Positions 1-9,320 of a DNA stretch of 64,000 nucleotides are shown in pieces; the stretch's first letter is position 1; every line of letters starts with the position of its first letter. The translations under genes and the position numbers were made by a program. The notes beneath the pieces are model-generated. The model saw only the letters and a list, made by a program, of their open reading frames with translations, had not been told where the DNA came from and searched no databases. The stretch is taken from positions 1,832,501 through 1,896,500 of the forward strand of contig NZ_ATTI01000001.1 of NCBI RefSeq assembly GCF_000419605.1, read 5' to 3'. This DNA is from Sphingomonas phyllosphaerae 5.2. GTDB lineage: Bacteria; Pseudomonadota; Alphaproteobacteria; Sphingomonadales; Sphingomonadaceae.

Positions 1-998
1 GTGACGGCGCCAAGCGCGTCACGCCACGCCGCGGTGGCGCGCGCGCGTACTGCCTCGAAGTCGCCGGGTTCGGCGTCGAGGTTGGCGACCGCGCCTGCTT
101 CGTCGACGCCCGACAGCGCCACCTTCACCTCGAGCGGACGATCGAGCCGGCCGAAATCGAGCCGCGCCTCCAGCGCGCGGCCGAGCTTTTCGGGAAGTGC
201 ATCGCTGCCGCGGCCCGGCGGCGCGAAGCCTTTGTAGGTGATGTCGGGGTCGCGATCGAGGAGGGCGTGGTCGGTCAGGGGCGCGGAGAAGCGCATTGCG
301 AAGAACAATTTGCGCCCCGGCGCCCAGCCGCGCGTCTCGCGAAAGCCCGTCAGCGTACCATCCGGGCGCAGATGGAGCCCCGACCAGAGGGTTTTCCCGG
401 GATAATTGTACAGCGAGGAACGCAAATCGACGACAAGATGCGCCGTTTTGCCAACGGGGAATGCGTAGCGATGGACGCCGACGCGCGTGCCCGCGGTCAA
501 CTCGGCACGCACCTGCGGTCCGTCGAGCGTCACGGCGTAATAACCGGGCGTCGCCTGCTCCGCCGCATGCGAGAAGCGCGATCGGTAACCCGGCGCCGCG
601 GCGGTGCCGGGGTCCATCGGAACCTCGTCACCGGAAACGGGCATGACCAGCAGATCGCCGAGATCGGAATGGCCCGCACCGGAAAAATGCGTGTGGCTGA
701 AGCCCTGGATGGTCGGATCGTCGTAGCGGTAACCCGCGGCGTGCGCGTAACAGGCGCGGATCACGCACGATGTGTCGGTGTCCGGCGACAATTGCACCAT
801 CCCGAAGGGAGCGACCGCGCCGGGGAAGGTATGCCCTTCGCCGCCGGTGCCGATGAACGGATCGACGGCGGCGATCGTCTCGCGCGCCGTTTCCGCAACC
901 TGTGCGGCGACGGGGGCTGCGGCGAGCGCGATCGTCGCGGCGGCGGCGGTGATGCGAACCCCGCCGCGTCGCGCCGGTCCCTTGTCGAGCCTGTTCAT
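1..998 (-). CDS. GH92 family alpha-mannosidase, N-terminal part (cut by window edge)
   Basis: Predicted secreted exo-alpha-mannosidase of glycoside hydrolase family 92. About 332 residues are visible; the C-terminal half lies beyond position 1. The start ATG (998-996) follows a GGGAGG ribosome site. An Ala-rich signal peptide ends near AAPVAAQ. The mature part opens with the family signature VDPFIGTGGEGHTFPGA, then PFGMVQLSPDTDTS and GFSHTHFSGAG. These three blocks are shared with the mannosidase at 9317-11644, so the two are close paralogues. It is divergent from the ROK regulator, consistent with a shared control region. The catalytic C-terminal domain cannot be checked here. The family call is firm; the linkage specificity is not known. 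Confidence 0.9.
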   Translation of the reverse strand, partial: MNRLDKGPARRGGVRITAAAATIALAAAPVAAQVAETARETIAAVDPFIGTGGEGHTFPGAVAPFGMVQLSPDTDTSCVIRACYAHAAGYRYDDPTIQGFSHTHFSGAGHSDLGDLLVMPVSGDEVPMDPGTAAAPGYRSRFSHAAEQATPGYYAVTLDGPQVRAELTAGTRVGVHRYAFPVGKTAHLVVDLRSSLYNYPGKTLWSGLHLRPDGTLTGFRETRGWAPGRKLFFAMRFSAPLTDHALLDRDPDITYKGFAPPGRGSDALPEKLGRALEARLDFGRLDRPLEVKVALSGVDEAGAVANLDAEPGDFEAVRARATAAWRDALGAV

Positions 999-1313
999 CG
1001 CGCGCCTCCCGTTTATCGCCGTGCCGTGCACTTCGCGCTTGCCAAGCCATTGTCTTTAAAACATCAATTTGCCTAATTCAAACGCAACGGGGAGGCGTTC
1101 GGTGATGCCGAGCCAGATCAATATCCTGCGATCATCGGCATTCGGGCGTGGCCTCAAGCGCGATCCAGCGTCCTGCGATCCGACGATCGTGGGACGCCAG
1201 CTACGGCGCGCGTCGCGATCACGGACCGGCGCCAGCACGTGTCCGATGCCTGCAAGTCGATCCGCTTCCGCGACCACCACGGCACGGGGCTTGGCTCGCA
1301 GCGGAATGCGGGC
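999..1313. promoter_or_regulatory. Divergent intergenic region between GH92 and ROK regulator
   Basis: This 315-base gap separates two divergently transcribed genes and should contain both promoters. The most AT-rich part is about 1050-1080. It holds the imperfect 13-base palindrome TGTCTTTAAAACA at 1051-1063. That palindrome is a plausible operator for the adjacent regulator, but this is only inferred from position and symmetry. No convincing small gene is seen here; the upstream in-frame extension of the ROK ORF (from 1239) does not resemble the family. Confidence 0.4.
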
Positions 1314-2528
1314 ATGACCCGCGACCGGCCGCGCCTGTCCGGCACCAACCTGGAGCGTGCCGCCGATCATAACCAGCGCGTGACGCTGCATGCGATCCGC
1401 GTCGGCAGCGCGCTGACGCGGGTCGAACTGGCGCATATCACCGGGCTGACCGCGCCGGCGATCGCCAACATCACCAAGCGCCTGTTGCAGGATGGCCTGA
1501 TCGAGGAGGCCGGGCAGCGGCGTGGCGGGCGCGGGCAGCCACCGACGCGGCTCGTCGTGCGGCGCGACGCCTGTTACGCGATCGGGATCAACGTCGACCG
1601 TGACCACGTGACGCTGGTGCTGGTCGATTTCGCGGGGCAGACGCTGTCGCGCAAGTCGGAGGAGATCGACTTCGCGCTGCCCGGCGACGTGCAGGCCTTC
1701 TACCGCCGCTCGGTGCGCGCGATGTTGAAGAGCGCCGAGGTCGAGGCCTCACAGCTTGTCGGTGTGGGGGTGGCGGTGCCAGACGACCTGGGATCGGTCG
1801 AATTGCCGGGGCGACCGGCCGCCTATGCGGAATGGGAAAGTGCCGATTTCGCCGCGCTCTTCGCGCAGCCGTTTGCGTTGCCGGTATTCGTCGAGAATGA
1901 CGCAGCGGCGGCCGCATCGGGCGAGATGCAGCTGGGGCTGGGGCAGCGTTACGGCAATTTCTTCTACATCCTGCTGTCGTCGGGCCTGGGGGGCGGGTTC
2001 GTCAGCGACGGCGTGTACGCGCGCGGCGCGCACGGGCGCAGCGGCGAACTGGGCTTCATGCTGGCGCCGGACGAGAACGGGCAGCGCGAGCAAGTGCAGC
2101 GACTGGTATCGCTGTCGGGACTTGCGGAGCATCTGGGCGGCGACGGATTGAAGCTGGATGCGGTGCTGCGGCGTGGCGAGCTGGCGCCTGAAGCGCGTGC
2201 GAGCGTCGAGCGGTGGATCGAGCGCGCGGCACGGCGGCTGTGTACCCCGCTGGATGCGATCAATTGCCTGATCGATCCGGCAGTGGTGTTGATCGGCGGG
2301 CGCTTGCCAAGCGGGTTGCTGGAGTTGCTGGCGTCGCGCGCCAACGCGCTGATCGGCGCTGCGACCAACGCGCCGAGCGTGGCCCGCGTCGAGCGCGCCG
2401 CGCTTTCCGAGGATGCGCCGGCAGTGGGGGCCGCGATCCTGCCGTTCAGCCACTTCCTGCTGCCCAAGCCCGGCGCGCTGTGGAAGGCGCCGGCGGCGGC
2501 CGACGGAGCGGTGCGGGTGGGCGCCTGA
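1314..2528 (+). CDS. ROK family transcriptional regulator (NagC/XylR type)
   Basis: Sugar-responsive repressor of the ROK family, 404 residues with the chosen start. The N-terminus carries a winged helix-turn-helix (about residues 20-65, containing LTRVELAHITGLTAPAIANI). The rest is a ROK kinase-like fold with the phosphate-binding stretch LLSSGLGGGFVSDG. The Cys-rich zinc motif CxCGxxGC, usual in the family, is absent after RSGELGF. This suggests a diverged ligand site. I chose the ATG at 1314 because the in-frame upstream start (1239) adds about 25 residues of low-complexity sequence before the HTH. It sits between a divergent GH92 gene and a TonB receptor, so it probably controls this glycan locus. 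The inducer is unknown. Confidence 0.88.
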   Translation: MTRDRPRLSGTNLERAADHNQRVTLHAIRVGSALTRVELAHITGLTAPAIANITKRLLQDGLIEEAGQRRGGRGQPPTRLVVRRDACYAIGINVDRDHVTLVLVDFAGQTLSRKSEEIDFALPGDVQAFYRRSVRAMLKSAEVEASQLVGVGVAVPDDLGSVELPGRPAAYAEWESADFAALFAQPFALPVFVENDAAAAASGEMQLGLGQRYGNFFYILLSSGLGGGFVSDGVYARGAHGRSGELGFMLAPDENGQREQVQRLVSLSGLAEHLGGDGLKLDAVLRRGELAPEARASVERWIERAARRLCTPLDAINCLIDPAVVLIGGRLPSGLLELLASRANALIGAATNAPSVARVERAALSEDAPAVGAAILPFSHFLLPKPGALWKAPAAADGAVRVGA

Positions 2529-2576
2529 CGCAGAGCCGCGAAGACCACAACAAGACCGCTACCGCCACCATGATGT

Positions 2577-2595
2577 AAGTTAAAGCGCTGGTTTC
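2577..2595. promoter_or_regulatory. Possible LacI-like operator upstream of the TonB receptor
   Basis: The stretch AAGTTAAAGCGCTGGTTTC is centred on the palindromic core AGCGCT (2584-2589) and lies about 200 bases before the receptor start. LacI-family operators commonly have such a core. The flanks are only partly symmetric and no LacI gene is visible in the window, so this is a weak suggestion. Confidence 0.2.
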
Positions 2596-2783
2596 GCAAT
2601 CTTTTCCGCTCATTTTAATTGACAAGTTGCTTTCGATATTGCGACAAAGGTCCTGTCGACACGATCGCACGACCATACCAATATGATCGTGAACCGACGC
2701 CGGAACATCGGCGCGGGATAGTGGGCGACGGCACAGGGAGCCGGCAGGGAGACATCGACCCGGCCGGCAGCGGGAGAGGTTCT

Positions 2784-5700
2784 ATGTCCGTTCGTCATCG
2801 TCGGGCCGCGCCGTGCGCGCGCCGCTTCATGCCGTTGTTGCTCGCCACCGCCGGGCTGAGCATCGCAGTGGCTGCGCAGGCACAGGAGACCTCGCCCGCG
2901 ACCGCGCCGGCCGTTGCGCCGGATGCCGCCACACCGCAGAGCACGGTGCCCGAGAGCAACGTCGGCACCGCGCAGGACGCGGGCGTCGCGCCGGCCGGCG
3001 ATGCGGCGGCGGGCGACATCGTCGTCACCGGATACCGCCGCTCGATCGAGGAAAGCCTGAGCCGCAAGCGCGAGGCCAACGCCTTCGTCGACGTCATCAC
3101 CGCCGAGGATATCGGCAAATTCCCCGACAAGAACGTCGCGGACTCGTTGCAGCGCGTGCCGGGCATCATCATCGACCGCGACGGCGGCGAAGGATCGCGC
3201 GTCAGCATCCGTGGCCTGCAGTCGGACCTGACGCTGACGCAGCTTAACGGCAATTTCATCGCGTCGGCGGACGACAACGAGCCGTCGCGGTCGTTCAACT
3301 ACCTGTTGCTGCCGTCGAACATGATCGGCAGCGTCGACGTGTTCAAATCGCCCGAGGCGCGGCTGGACGAAGGCGGCGTCGGTGGCACGATCATCCTGCA
3401 CACGCGTCGTCCGCTCGACCTGAAATCGCTGAGCGGTTTCGTGTCGGTCGAGGGCACCTATGCCGATGTGACCGACAAGGTGCAGCCGCAGATCGGCGGG
3501 CAGCTGTCGTGGAAGAACCCGGACGAGACGCTCGGCTTCCTGGTCGGCGCGACCTATCAGGAGCGCACGGTGCGCGATCACCGCGCGGCGGCGTCGAGCT
3601 GGAACTGGTGGACGTACGACCGGAACAAGAAGCCCGCGGTCGATGTGAACGGCAATACGTTCGAGAACGACGATGCGGTTTCCTACTGGCCGGAGAACAC
3701 GGGTGCGACGACCCAGTCGAACCAGGTCTTCGACGGCTATTGGGCGCCGCAGCAGGTCAGCCAGACGATCACCGAGCAGAACCGCAAGCGGCTCGGCATC
3801 CAGGCGACCGCGCAGATGAAGCCGTTCGACGATTTCACCGTTACCGCGAACTACTTCCGCTTCCAGGTCGACGACGATTTCGTCAGCAACGGCATCCAGA
3901 TCCCGGAATGGGGGTATGGCAATTTCTTCTCGGGCGCGACGCTCGACAAGAGTGGTACGATCTTCCAGTCGGCGCAGTTCCAGGTGCCGCCCGACGGCAC
4001 CGGCTGTCGCGTGCAGGTCGGCAACCAGCCGCCGTGCACGATGGAGACGCCGCAGATCTACGGCACCTACAGCCGCGAGAAGTCGGTCTCGAACACGTTC
4101 GACGTCGAGGGTGCGTTCAAGCGCGACCGGTTCGAGGCGGTGTTCAAGCTGGGCAAGACCCGCGCGACCGGCGGCCCCTCGGCGCGGTTCAGCGTGGCGG
4201 CCAAGCCGCGCGTCGTGAACGGCATCGTCGGGATCAACGGCAACCAGTTCAGCGCCTGGAACTTCACCGATCAGTCGGCGAACTTCGAATTCTCGCCCGA
4301 CCTTCAGGACAATATCAACAATGGCCTGACGCAGATCGACCTGGGTTCGACGAATTCGTCGTTCAACCGCAGCTCGATCGCGCAACGCTATGCGCAACTG
4401 GACCTGACGCGGCGCTTCGACACGTTCCTCGATTCGCTGCAGGTCGGTGCGAAGTGGCGGGACGGACAGGTGAACCGCTCGACCGGGCGCAACGAATGGT
4501 ATGCCGATCCGGCCACGCAGCTGCGTTATCAGGATACGCCGGGCGCCGCGACGACGCGGCCGGGCTTCTTCTTCGACAAGCCATTGGGCAACATCGCCGG
4601 CGGCTTCACCGGCAATGCGTTTCCGGCGATCAATTTCGGCAATTACCTGAGCTATCTGAACGACAGCTATGGCGAGGCGGTACGCGTCGACGAGACCGGC
4701 TTCGTCTATGGCATCGGCGAGCGGATCTGGGCGGGCTACGCACAGGCGAACTTCAAGGCGGAGCGGTTCCGCGGCAATCTGGGCCTGCGCTACGTCAACA
4801 CGCAGCAGACCGGCGTCACGTCGGACCGGTTGCAGCTGCTCAACGATTATTGCGTCAACGCACCGGGCGGCCCGTTCGTGACGCCGCCCGCCGGCCCGGA
4901 CGGCAATTGCAACACGCTGCCGCTGGCGCAGCGCGAGACGATCGTGAACACGCGGCTGGACCAAACGCGCACCTACAGCGACTGGTTGCCGAGCGTGAAC
5001 GCGTCGTTCGACGTCACCGATAACCTGCTGCTGCGCGGCGCGGTGGCGCGGGTGATCGCGCGCCCGGCGTTCACCAACCTCGGCTCGCAGCGCAACCTGA
5101 CCTATCGCTCGGCGGAATATGCGTTCGACCGCCGCCAGTTCGGCGAGCGCGAAGGCTGGTCCGGGTCGGGCGGCAACGGCGCGCTGAACCCGTTCAAGGC
5201 GTGGCAGTACGACATCGGGCTGGAATGGTATTTCAAGCGCGGGTCGGTGCTGGGTGCGACGGCGTTCCGCAAGGACGTGTCGGACTTCATCGTGCCGCTG
5301 GTGCTGGACGTCACGCAGGTGGTCAACGGTTCGCCGCAGCTGATCCAGCCGTACAGCACCGTCGCCAACGGATCGAACGCGCGGTCGCAGGGCGTCGAGC
5401 TGTACGCGCAGCACACGCTGCCGTTCGGGCTCGGTGCGCAGGTGAACTTCACCTACAACGACACGTCGGTGGCGCAGATCACGCTGGAGGGACAGAACGT
5501 CGGCAGCTCGCCGCTGGTCGGCAGCGCCAAGACGCAGATCAACGGATCCTTGTTCTACGAGAACGACCGCATGTTGCTGCGCGCGTCGTACAATCGCCGC
5601 GGCGAAGTGGTGCGCGGGCTGCAATCGGGGCTGAACGTCTATGACGATCCCTATGAGCAGATCGACCTGAACGCATCGTACAATCTGTTCGAGAATTTCG

Positions 5701-5834
5701 TGCTGAGCGCCTCGGTCATCAACCTGACCAAGTCCGAACAGCGCCAGCATCTGGGCAACGACACCGACGCGCGGTTCATCTCGAACGTGTATTCCGGTCG
5801 TCGCGCCTATGTCGGCGTGTCATACAAGTTCTGA
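2784..5834 (+). CDS. TonB-dependent receptor, carbohydrate type
   Basis: Outer-membrane TonB-dependent transporter, 1016 residues. The start ATG at 2784 follows GGGAGAGG by a few bases; the ORF is open back to 2619 but lacks a better start. A signal peptide (ending near AVAAQAQE) is followed by an Ala/Pro-rich linker and a TonB-box-like segment DIVVTGYRRS. The plug domain contains ITAEDIGKFPDKNVADSLQRVPG and the RGLQSDLT turn. The beta-barrel ends in aromatic Phe (VGVSYKF), as expected for barrel assembly. Together with the GH43 and GH92 genes downstream it probably imports oligosaccharides released from a mannose-rich glycan; the substrate is inferred from neighbours only. It is followed by a strong terminator. 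Confidence 0.95.
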   Translation: MSVRHRRAAPCARRFMPLLLATAGLSIAVAAQAQETSPATAPAVAPDAATPQSTVPESNVGTAQDAGVAPAGDAAAGDIVVTGYRRSIEESLSRKREANAFVDVITAEDIGKFPDKNVADSLQRVPGIIIDRDGGEGSRVSIRGLQSDLTLTQLNGNFIASADDNEPSRSFNYLLLPSNMIGSVDVFKSPEARLDEGGVGGTIILHTRRPLDLKSLSGFVSVEGTYADVTDKVQPQIGGQLSWKNPDETLGFLVGATYQERTVRDHRAAASSWNWWTYDRNKKPAVDVNGNTFENDDAVSYWPENTGATTQSNQVFDGYWAPQQVSQTITEQNRKRLGIQATAQMKPFDDFTVTANYFRFQVDDDFVSNGIQIPEWGYGNFFSGATLDKSGTIFQSAQFQVPPDGTGCRVQVGNQPPCTMETPQIYGTYSREKSVSNTFDVEGAFKRDRFEAVFKLGKTRATGGPSARFSVAAKPRVVNGIVGINGNQFSAWNFTDQSANFEFSPDLQDNINNGLTQIDLGSTNSSFNRSSIAQRYAQLDLTRRFDTFLDSLQVGAKWRDGQVNRSTGRNEWYADPATQLRYQDTPGAATTRPGFFFDKPLGNIAGGFTGNAFPAINFGNYLSYLNDSYGEAVRVDETGFVYGIGERIWAGYAQANFKAERFRGNLGLRYVNTQQTGVTSDRLQLLNDYCVNAPGGPFVTPPAGPDGNCNTLPLAQRETIVNTRLDQTRTYSDWLPSVNASFDVTDNLLLRGAVARVIARPAFTNLGSQRNLTYRSAEYAFDRRQFGEREGWSGSGGNGALNPFKAWQYDIGLEWYFKRGSVLGATAFRKDVSDFIVPLVLDVTQVVNGSPQLIQPYSTVANGSNARSQGVELYAQHTLPFGLGAQVNFTYNDTSVAQITLEGQNVGSSPLVGSAKTQINGSLFYENDRMLLRASYNRRGEVVRGLQSGLNVYDDPYEQIDLNASYNLFENFVLSASVINLTKSEQRQHLGNDTDARFISNVYSGRRAYVGVSYKF

Positions 5835-5863
5835 CGCACGACCGAAATCCTTCCCCCCCCTGA

Positions 5864-5896
5864 CGGGTGGTCGCCACGGCGGCCACCCGCTTTTTT
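5864..5896 (+). terminator. Rho-independent terminator after the TonB receptor
   Basis: A 12-pair stem (CGGGTGGTCGCC at 5864-5875 with GGCGGCCACCCG at 5878-5889, one G-U pair) is followed directly by six T residues (5891-5896). It lies 30 bases past the receptor stop codon. It would partly or fully uncouple the receptor from the GH43 gene downstream. Confidence 0.85.
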
Positions 5897-5927
5897 CGAC
5901 ACGGGGCGGATCATCAGGAGACTTGCG

Positions 5928-6977
5928 GTGAACAGATGGGGCTTTGCGACCTTGGTCGCCGGTACGGCCATGCTCGCGACCGCCGCGGTGCACGCCGCCA
6001 ACCCGATCGTGCCCGGCTGGTACGCCGACCCGGAGATCCGCATCTTCGCGGGTGAATACTGGATCTACCCGACCTATTCCGACGATCCCGCCACCCCCGC
6101 GACGGCGTCGCGCTTCTCGGCGCGGCAGATCGAGGATCGCAAGCGGCGGATGGTGCGGCCATCCTATGCCAAGCAGACCTTCTTCGACGCTTTCTCCTCG
6201 CCCGACCTGGTGCACTGGACGAAACATCGCCGCGTGCTGGATGTCGAGAACATCGCCTGGGCGTCCTATGCGATCTGGGCCCCGACGGCGATCGAGGCGG
6301 GCGGGCGCTACTACATCTTCTTCAGCGCCAACGACATCCAGAGCGACAAGGAATATGGCGGCATCGGGCTGGCGGTGAGCGACACGCCCGGCGGCCCGTT
6401 CAGGGATGCGCTGGGCAAGCCGTTGATCGGCGCCTTCCACAACGGCGCGCAGCCAATCGACCCGTTCGTGTTCCGCGACGACGACGGACAGGTGTATCTC
6501 TATTACGGCGGCTGGAAGCATTGTAACGTCGTGCGGCTGTCGGCGGACCTGAAGACGGTCGGCAAGCACGCCGACGGTTCGACGTTCAAGGAGATCACGC
6601 CGCCCGGCTATGTCGAGGGATCGTTCGTCATCAAGCGGAAGGGCGTCTATTACCTGATGTGGTCGGAAGGCGGATGGACCGGCCCCGACTATCGCGTCGC
6701 CTATGCCACGGGCACGTCCCCGGTCGGGCCGTTCACGAAACGCGGCACGATCATGGCGCAGGACATGAAGGTCGCGCGCGGGGCAGGGCACCATTCCGTG
6801 GTCAACGTGCCGGGCACCGACGAATGGTACATCGTCTATCACCGCCGCCCGCTGGGCGACGACAAGGGCGAACATCGGCAGGTCGCGATCGAGCGGATGC
6901 GTTTCGCCGCCGATGGATCGATCGAGCCGGTTACGCTGACCGACACCGGCGTCACCACGCCCCGCCCGCTACGCTGA
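5928..6977 (+). CDS. GH43 family glycoside hydrolase, secreted
   Basis: Predicted secreted family 43 five-bladed beta-propeller hydrolase (349 residues), typically acting on arabinose- or xylose-containing glycans. The start is GTG at 5928 behind GGAG. A signal peptide ends near AAVHAAN. The three carboxylates expected in the family are present: Asp34 (WYADPE) as base, Asp178 (QPIDPF) and Glu230 (YVEGSF) as acid. The length is usual for a single-domain enzyme. It sits between the TonB receptor and two GH92 genes, with the next start 12 bases on, so it is likely co-transcribed with them. A GH43 beside three GH92 enzymes is notable; the substrate may be a mixed glycan. The exact activity cannot be read from sequence. 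Confidence 0.9.
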   Translation: MNRWGFATLVAGTAMLATAAVHAANPIVPGWYADPEIRIFAGEYWIYPTYSDDPATPATASRFSARQIEDRKRRMVRPSYAKQTFFDAFSSPDLVHWTKHRRVLDVENIAWASYAIWAPTAIEAGGRYYIFFSANDIQSDKEYGGIGLAVSDTPGGPFRDALGKPLIGAFHNGAQPIDPFVFRDDDGQVYLYYGGWKHCNVVRLSADLKTVGKHADGSTFKEITPPGYVEGSFVIKRKGVYYLMWSEGGWTGPDYRVAYATGTSPVGPFTKRGTIMAQDMKVARGAGHHSVVNVPGTDEWYIVYHRRPLGDDKGEHRQVAIERMRFAADGSIEPVTLTDTGVTTPRPLR

Positions 6978-6989
6978 GAGGAACGATCG

Positions 6990-9320
6990 TTGAGCAAGAA
7001 GCCGATGCGCGGATGGATCGCGGCACTGTGCGCGGGGACGATGATCGCGACCCCGGGGCTGACCCTGGCGCAGGAGACGCCGGTTGCGGCGATCGACCTG
7101 GTCAACCCGCTGATGGGCACCGATTCCAGCTACGAGCTGTCCTATGGCAACACCTATCCGGCGATCGCGGTGCCGTTCGGCATGAACGCCTGGACGCCGG
7201 TGACCGGCAAGATGGGTGACGGCTGGGGCTACACGTACAGCGCGCACAAGATCAACGGCATCAAGCAGACGCACCAGCCCAGCCCGTGGATGAACGATTA
7301 CGCCGCCTTCGCGCTGTTGCCGATGACCGGCGCGCTGAAGGTGAAGGAAGCGGACCGCGCGTCGTGGTTCAGCCACAAGGCGGAGGTCAGCACCGCTTAC
7401 GGCTACAAGGTCTATCTCGCCGATTACGACGTGACCGCCGAGGTGGCGCCGACCGAACGCGCGGCGCATTTCCGCTTCACTTTCCCCAAGAGCGATCAGG
7501 CGCACGTGCTGCTCGACGGATACGCCGGAGGGTCGATGGTGTCGGTGGACGCCAGGCGCCGGCGGATCACCGGCTATGTCCGCAACAATCACGGCGGGGT
7601 GCCGGGCAATTTCCGCAACTGGTTCGTCGCCGAGTTCGACCGCGACTTCACGGTGTCGCGCACCTTCGACGGCGCGGGCGCGGTGACGACGGGGACGCGC
7701 GCCGAGGGTGACCATGTCGGTGCGGTGGTGTCGTTCCGGACCCGCGCGGGGGAGCAGGTGGGCGTGCGAGTCGCGTCGTCGTTCATCAGCGCGGAGCAGG
7801 CACAACGCAATCTCGACCGCGAGATCGGGCGTGACGGCTTTGCGCAGACCCAGGCCAAGGCCAAGGCGGCGTGGACGCGCGAGCTGGACCGGATCGCGGT
7901 CGACGACCCCGACATCGACAATCGCCGCACCTTCTATTCGGCGCTGTGGCGGATGCTGCAATTCCCGCGGCAGTTCCACGAAGTCGATGCGAAGGGCCAG
8001 ACCGTCCATTACAGCCCGTATGACGGGAAGGTGCACGCCGGGCCGCTGTATACCGACAATGGCTTCTGGGACACGTGGCGCGCGGTGTTCCCGTTCTTCG
8101 CGCTGATGTATCCCGAGCGTGACGGCGAGATCATGCAGGGGCTGGTCAACACGTACAAGGAATCCGGCTGGCTCCCCGAATGGGCGAGCCCCGGCCATCG
8201 CAGCGTGATGATCGGATCGAACTCGGCCAATCTGATCGCCGACGCGTATCTGAACGGTGTGCGCGGGTTCGACGTGAACACGCTGTACGAAGCGATGGTG
8301 AAGAACGCGACGACCTCGCAAGGGCGACCACGCGATGCCAAGGGCAAGGTGGTGTCGGCGGTCGGGCGCGAGGGCGTCGAGCTGTACAACCAGCTCGGCT
8401 ATGTCCCGTACGATGTCGGCATCAACGAGAATGCGGCGCGCACGCTGGAATATGCCACCGCCGACTTCTCGCTGTCGCGGCTGGCCGCCGCACTCGGCAA
8501 GCCCGACGACGCGCGCAAATATGCCGCGCAGGCGCAGAATTACCGCAAGCTGTTCGACGCGCAGAGCGGCTGGATGCGCGGGCGCAACCGCGACGGTTCT
8601 TGGTCGACGCCGTTCAGTCCGTACAAATGGGGCGACGCCTTCACCGAGGGCAATTCGATCCATTACAGCTGGTCGGTGATGCAGGACGTGCAGGGGCTGA
8701 TCGACCTGATGGGCGGGCGCGAGAAGTTCGTCGCGCGGCTGGACTCGGTGTTCTCGACCCCGCCGGTGTTCGACGACAGTTATTACGGGCAGGTGATCCA
8801 CGAGATCCGCGAGATGCAGATCGTCGACATGGGTCAGTATGCGCATGGCAACCAGCCGATCCAGCACATGATCTACCTCTATGACTGGGCTGGCGCACCG
8901 TGGAAGGCGCAATTCCATGCGCGGGAGGTGATGCGCAAACTCTATTCCTCCGCGCCGGACGGCTATCCCGGCGACGAGGACAATGGCCAGACGTCGGCGT
9001 GGTACGTCTTCTCCGCGCTGGGCTTCTACCCGGTGACGCCGACGGTCGGGCAATATGCGATCGGCAGCCCGCTGTTCCGCACCGTGCGCGTGACGATGCC
9101 GGGCGGCAAGGTGCTGACGATCGACGCCGAGAACAACGGGCGCGACAATGTCTATATCCAGTCGGCGACGTTGAACGGCGTTCCGCACGACAAGCCCTGG
9201 CTCTCGCGCGAGGCGTTGCAGGCGGGCGGAAGCCTGCGTTTCGTGATGGGGCCGACGCCGAACAAGGCGTGGGGAGCGCGACCGGCGGACGCGCCGTTCT
9301 CGATGGGCAAGCCGAAGTGA
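6990..9320 (+). CDS. GH92 family alpha-mannosidase, second type
   Basis: Secreted calcium-dependent exo-alpha-mannosidase of family 92, 776 residues, with start TTG at 6990 behind GAGAGG. A signal peptide ends near GLTLAQE. The N-terminal domain opens with VNPLMGTDSSYELSYGNTYP, unlike the GTGGxGHTFPG form of its two neighbours, so it belongs to a different GH92 subgroup. The (alpha/alpha)6 domain contains GWLPEWASPGH and, near the end, DEDNGQTSAWYVFSALGFYP, the conserved acidic catalytic region. Full length for the family. Its stop overlaps the GTG start of the next GH92 (GTGA), indicating translational coupling. The bond specificity (alpha-1,2, 1,3, 1,4 or 1,6) is not determined. Confidence 0.93.
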   Translation: MSKKPMRGWIAALCAGTMIATPGLTLAQETPVAAIDLVNPLMGTDSSYELSYGNTYPAIAVPFGMNAWTPVTGKMGDGWGYTYSAHKINGIKQTHQPSPWMNDYAAFALLPMTGALKVKEADRASWFSHKAEVSTAYGYKVYLADYDVTAEVAPTERAAHFRFTFPKSDQAHVLLDGYAGGSMVSVDARRRRITGYVRNNHGGVPGNFRNWFVAEFDRDFTVSRTFDGAGAVTTGTRAEGDHVGAVVSFRTRAGEQVGVRVASSFISAEQAQRNLDREIGRDGFAQTQAKAKAAWTRELDRIAVDDPDIDNRRTFYSALWRMLQFPRQFHEVDAKGQTVHYSPYDGKVHAGPLYTDNGFWDTWRAVFPFFALMYPERDGEIMQGLVNTYKESGWLPEWASPGHRSVMIGSNSANLIADAYLNGVRGFDVNTLYEAMVKNATTSQGRPRDAKGKVVSAVGREGVELYNQLGYVPYDVGINENAARTLEYATADFSLSRLAAALGKPDDARKYAAQAQNYRKLFDAQSGWMRGRNRDGSWSTPFSPYKWGDAFTEGNSIHYSWSVMQDVQGLIDLMGGREKFVARLDSVFSTPPVFDDSYYGQVIHEIREMQIVDMGQYAHGNQPIQHMIYLYDWAGAPWKAQFHAREVMRKLYSSAPDGYPGDEDNGQTSAWYVFSALGFYPVTPTVGQYAIGSPLFRTVRVTMPGGKVLTIDAENNGRDNVYIQSATLNGVPHDKPWLSREALQAGGSLRFVMGPTPNKAWGARPADAPFSMGKPK

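Noticed and set aside
2610..5750. A 1046-residue minus-strand ORF opposite the TonB receptor
   Set aside because: It is Arg/Val/Leu-rich without domain motifs and is fully antisense to a receptor with clear plug and barrel motifs; it is a GC-driven shadow.
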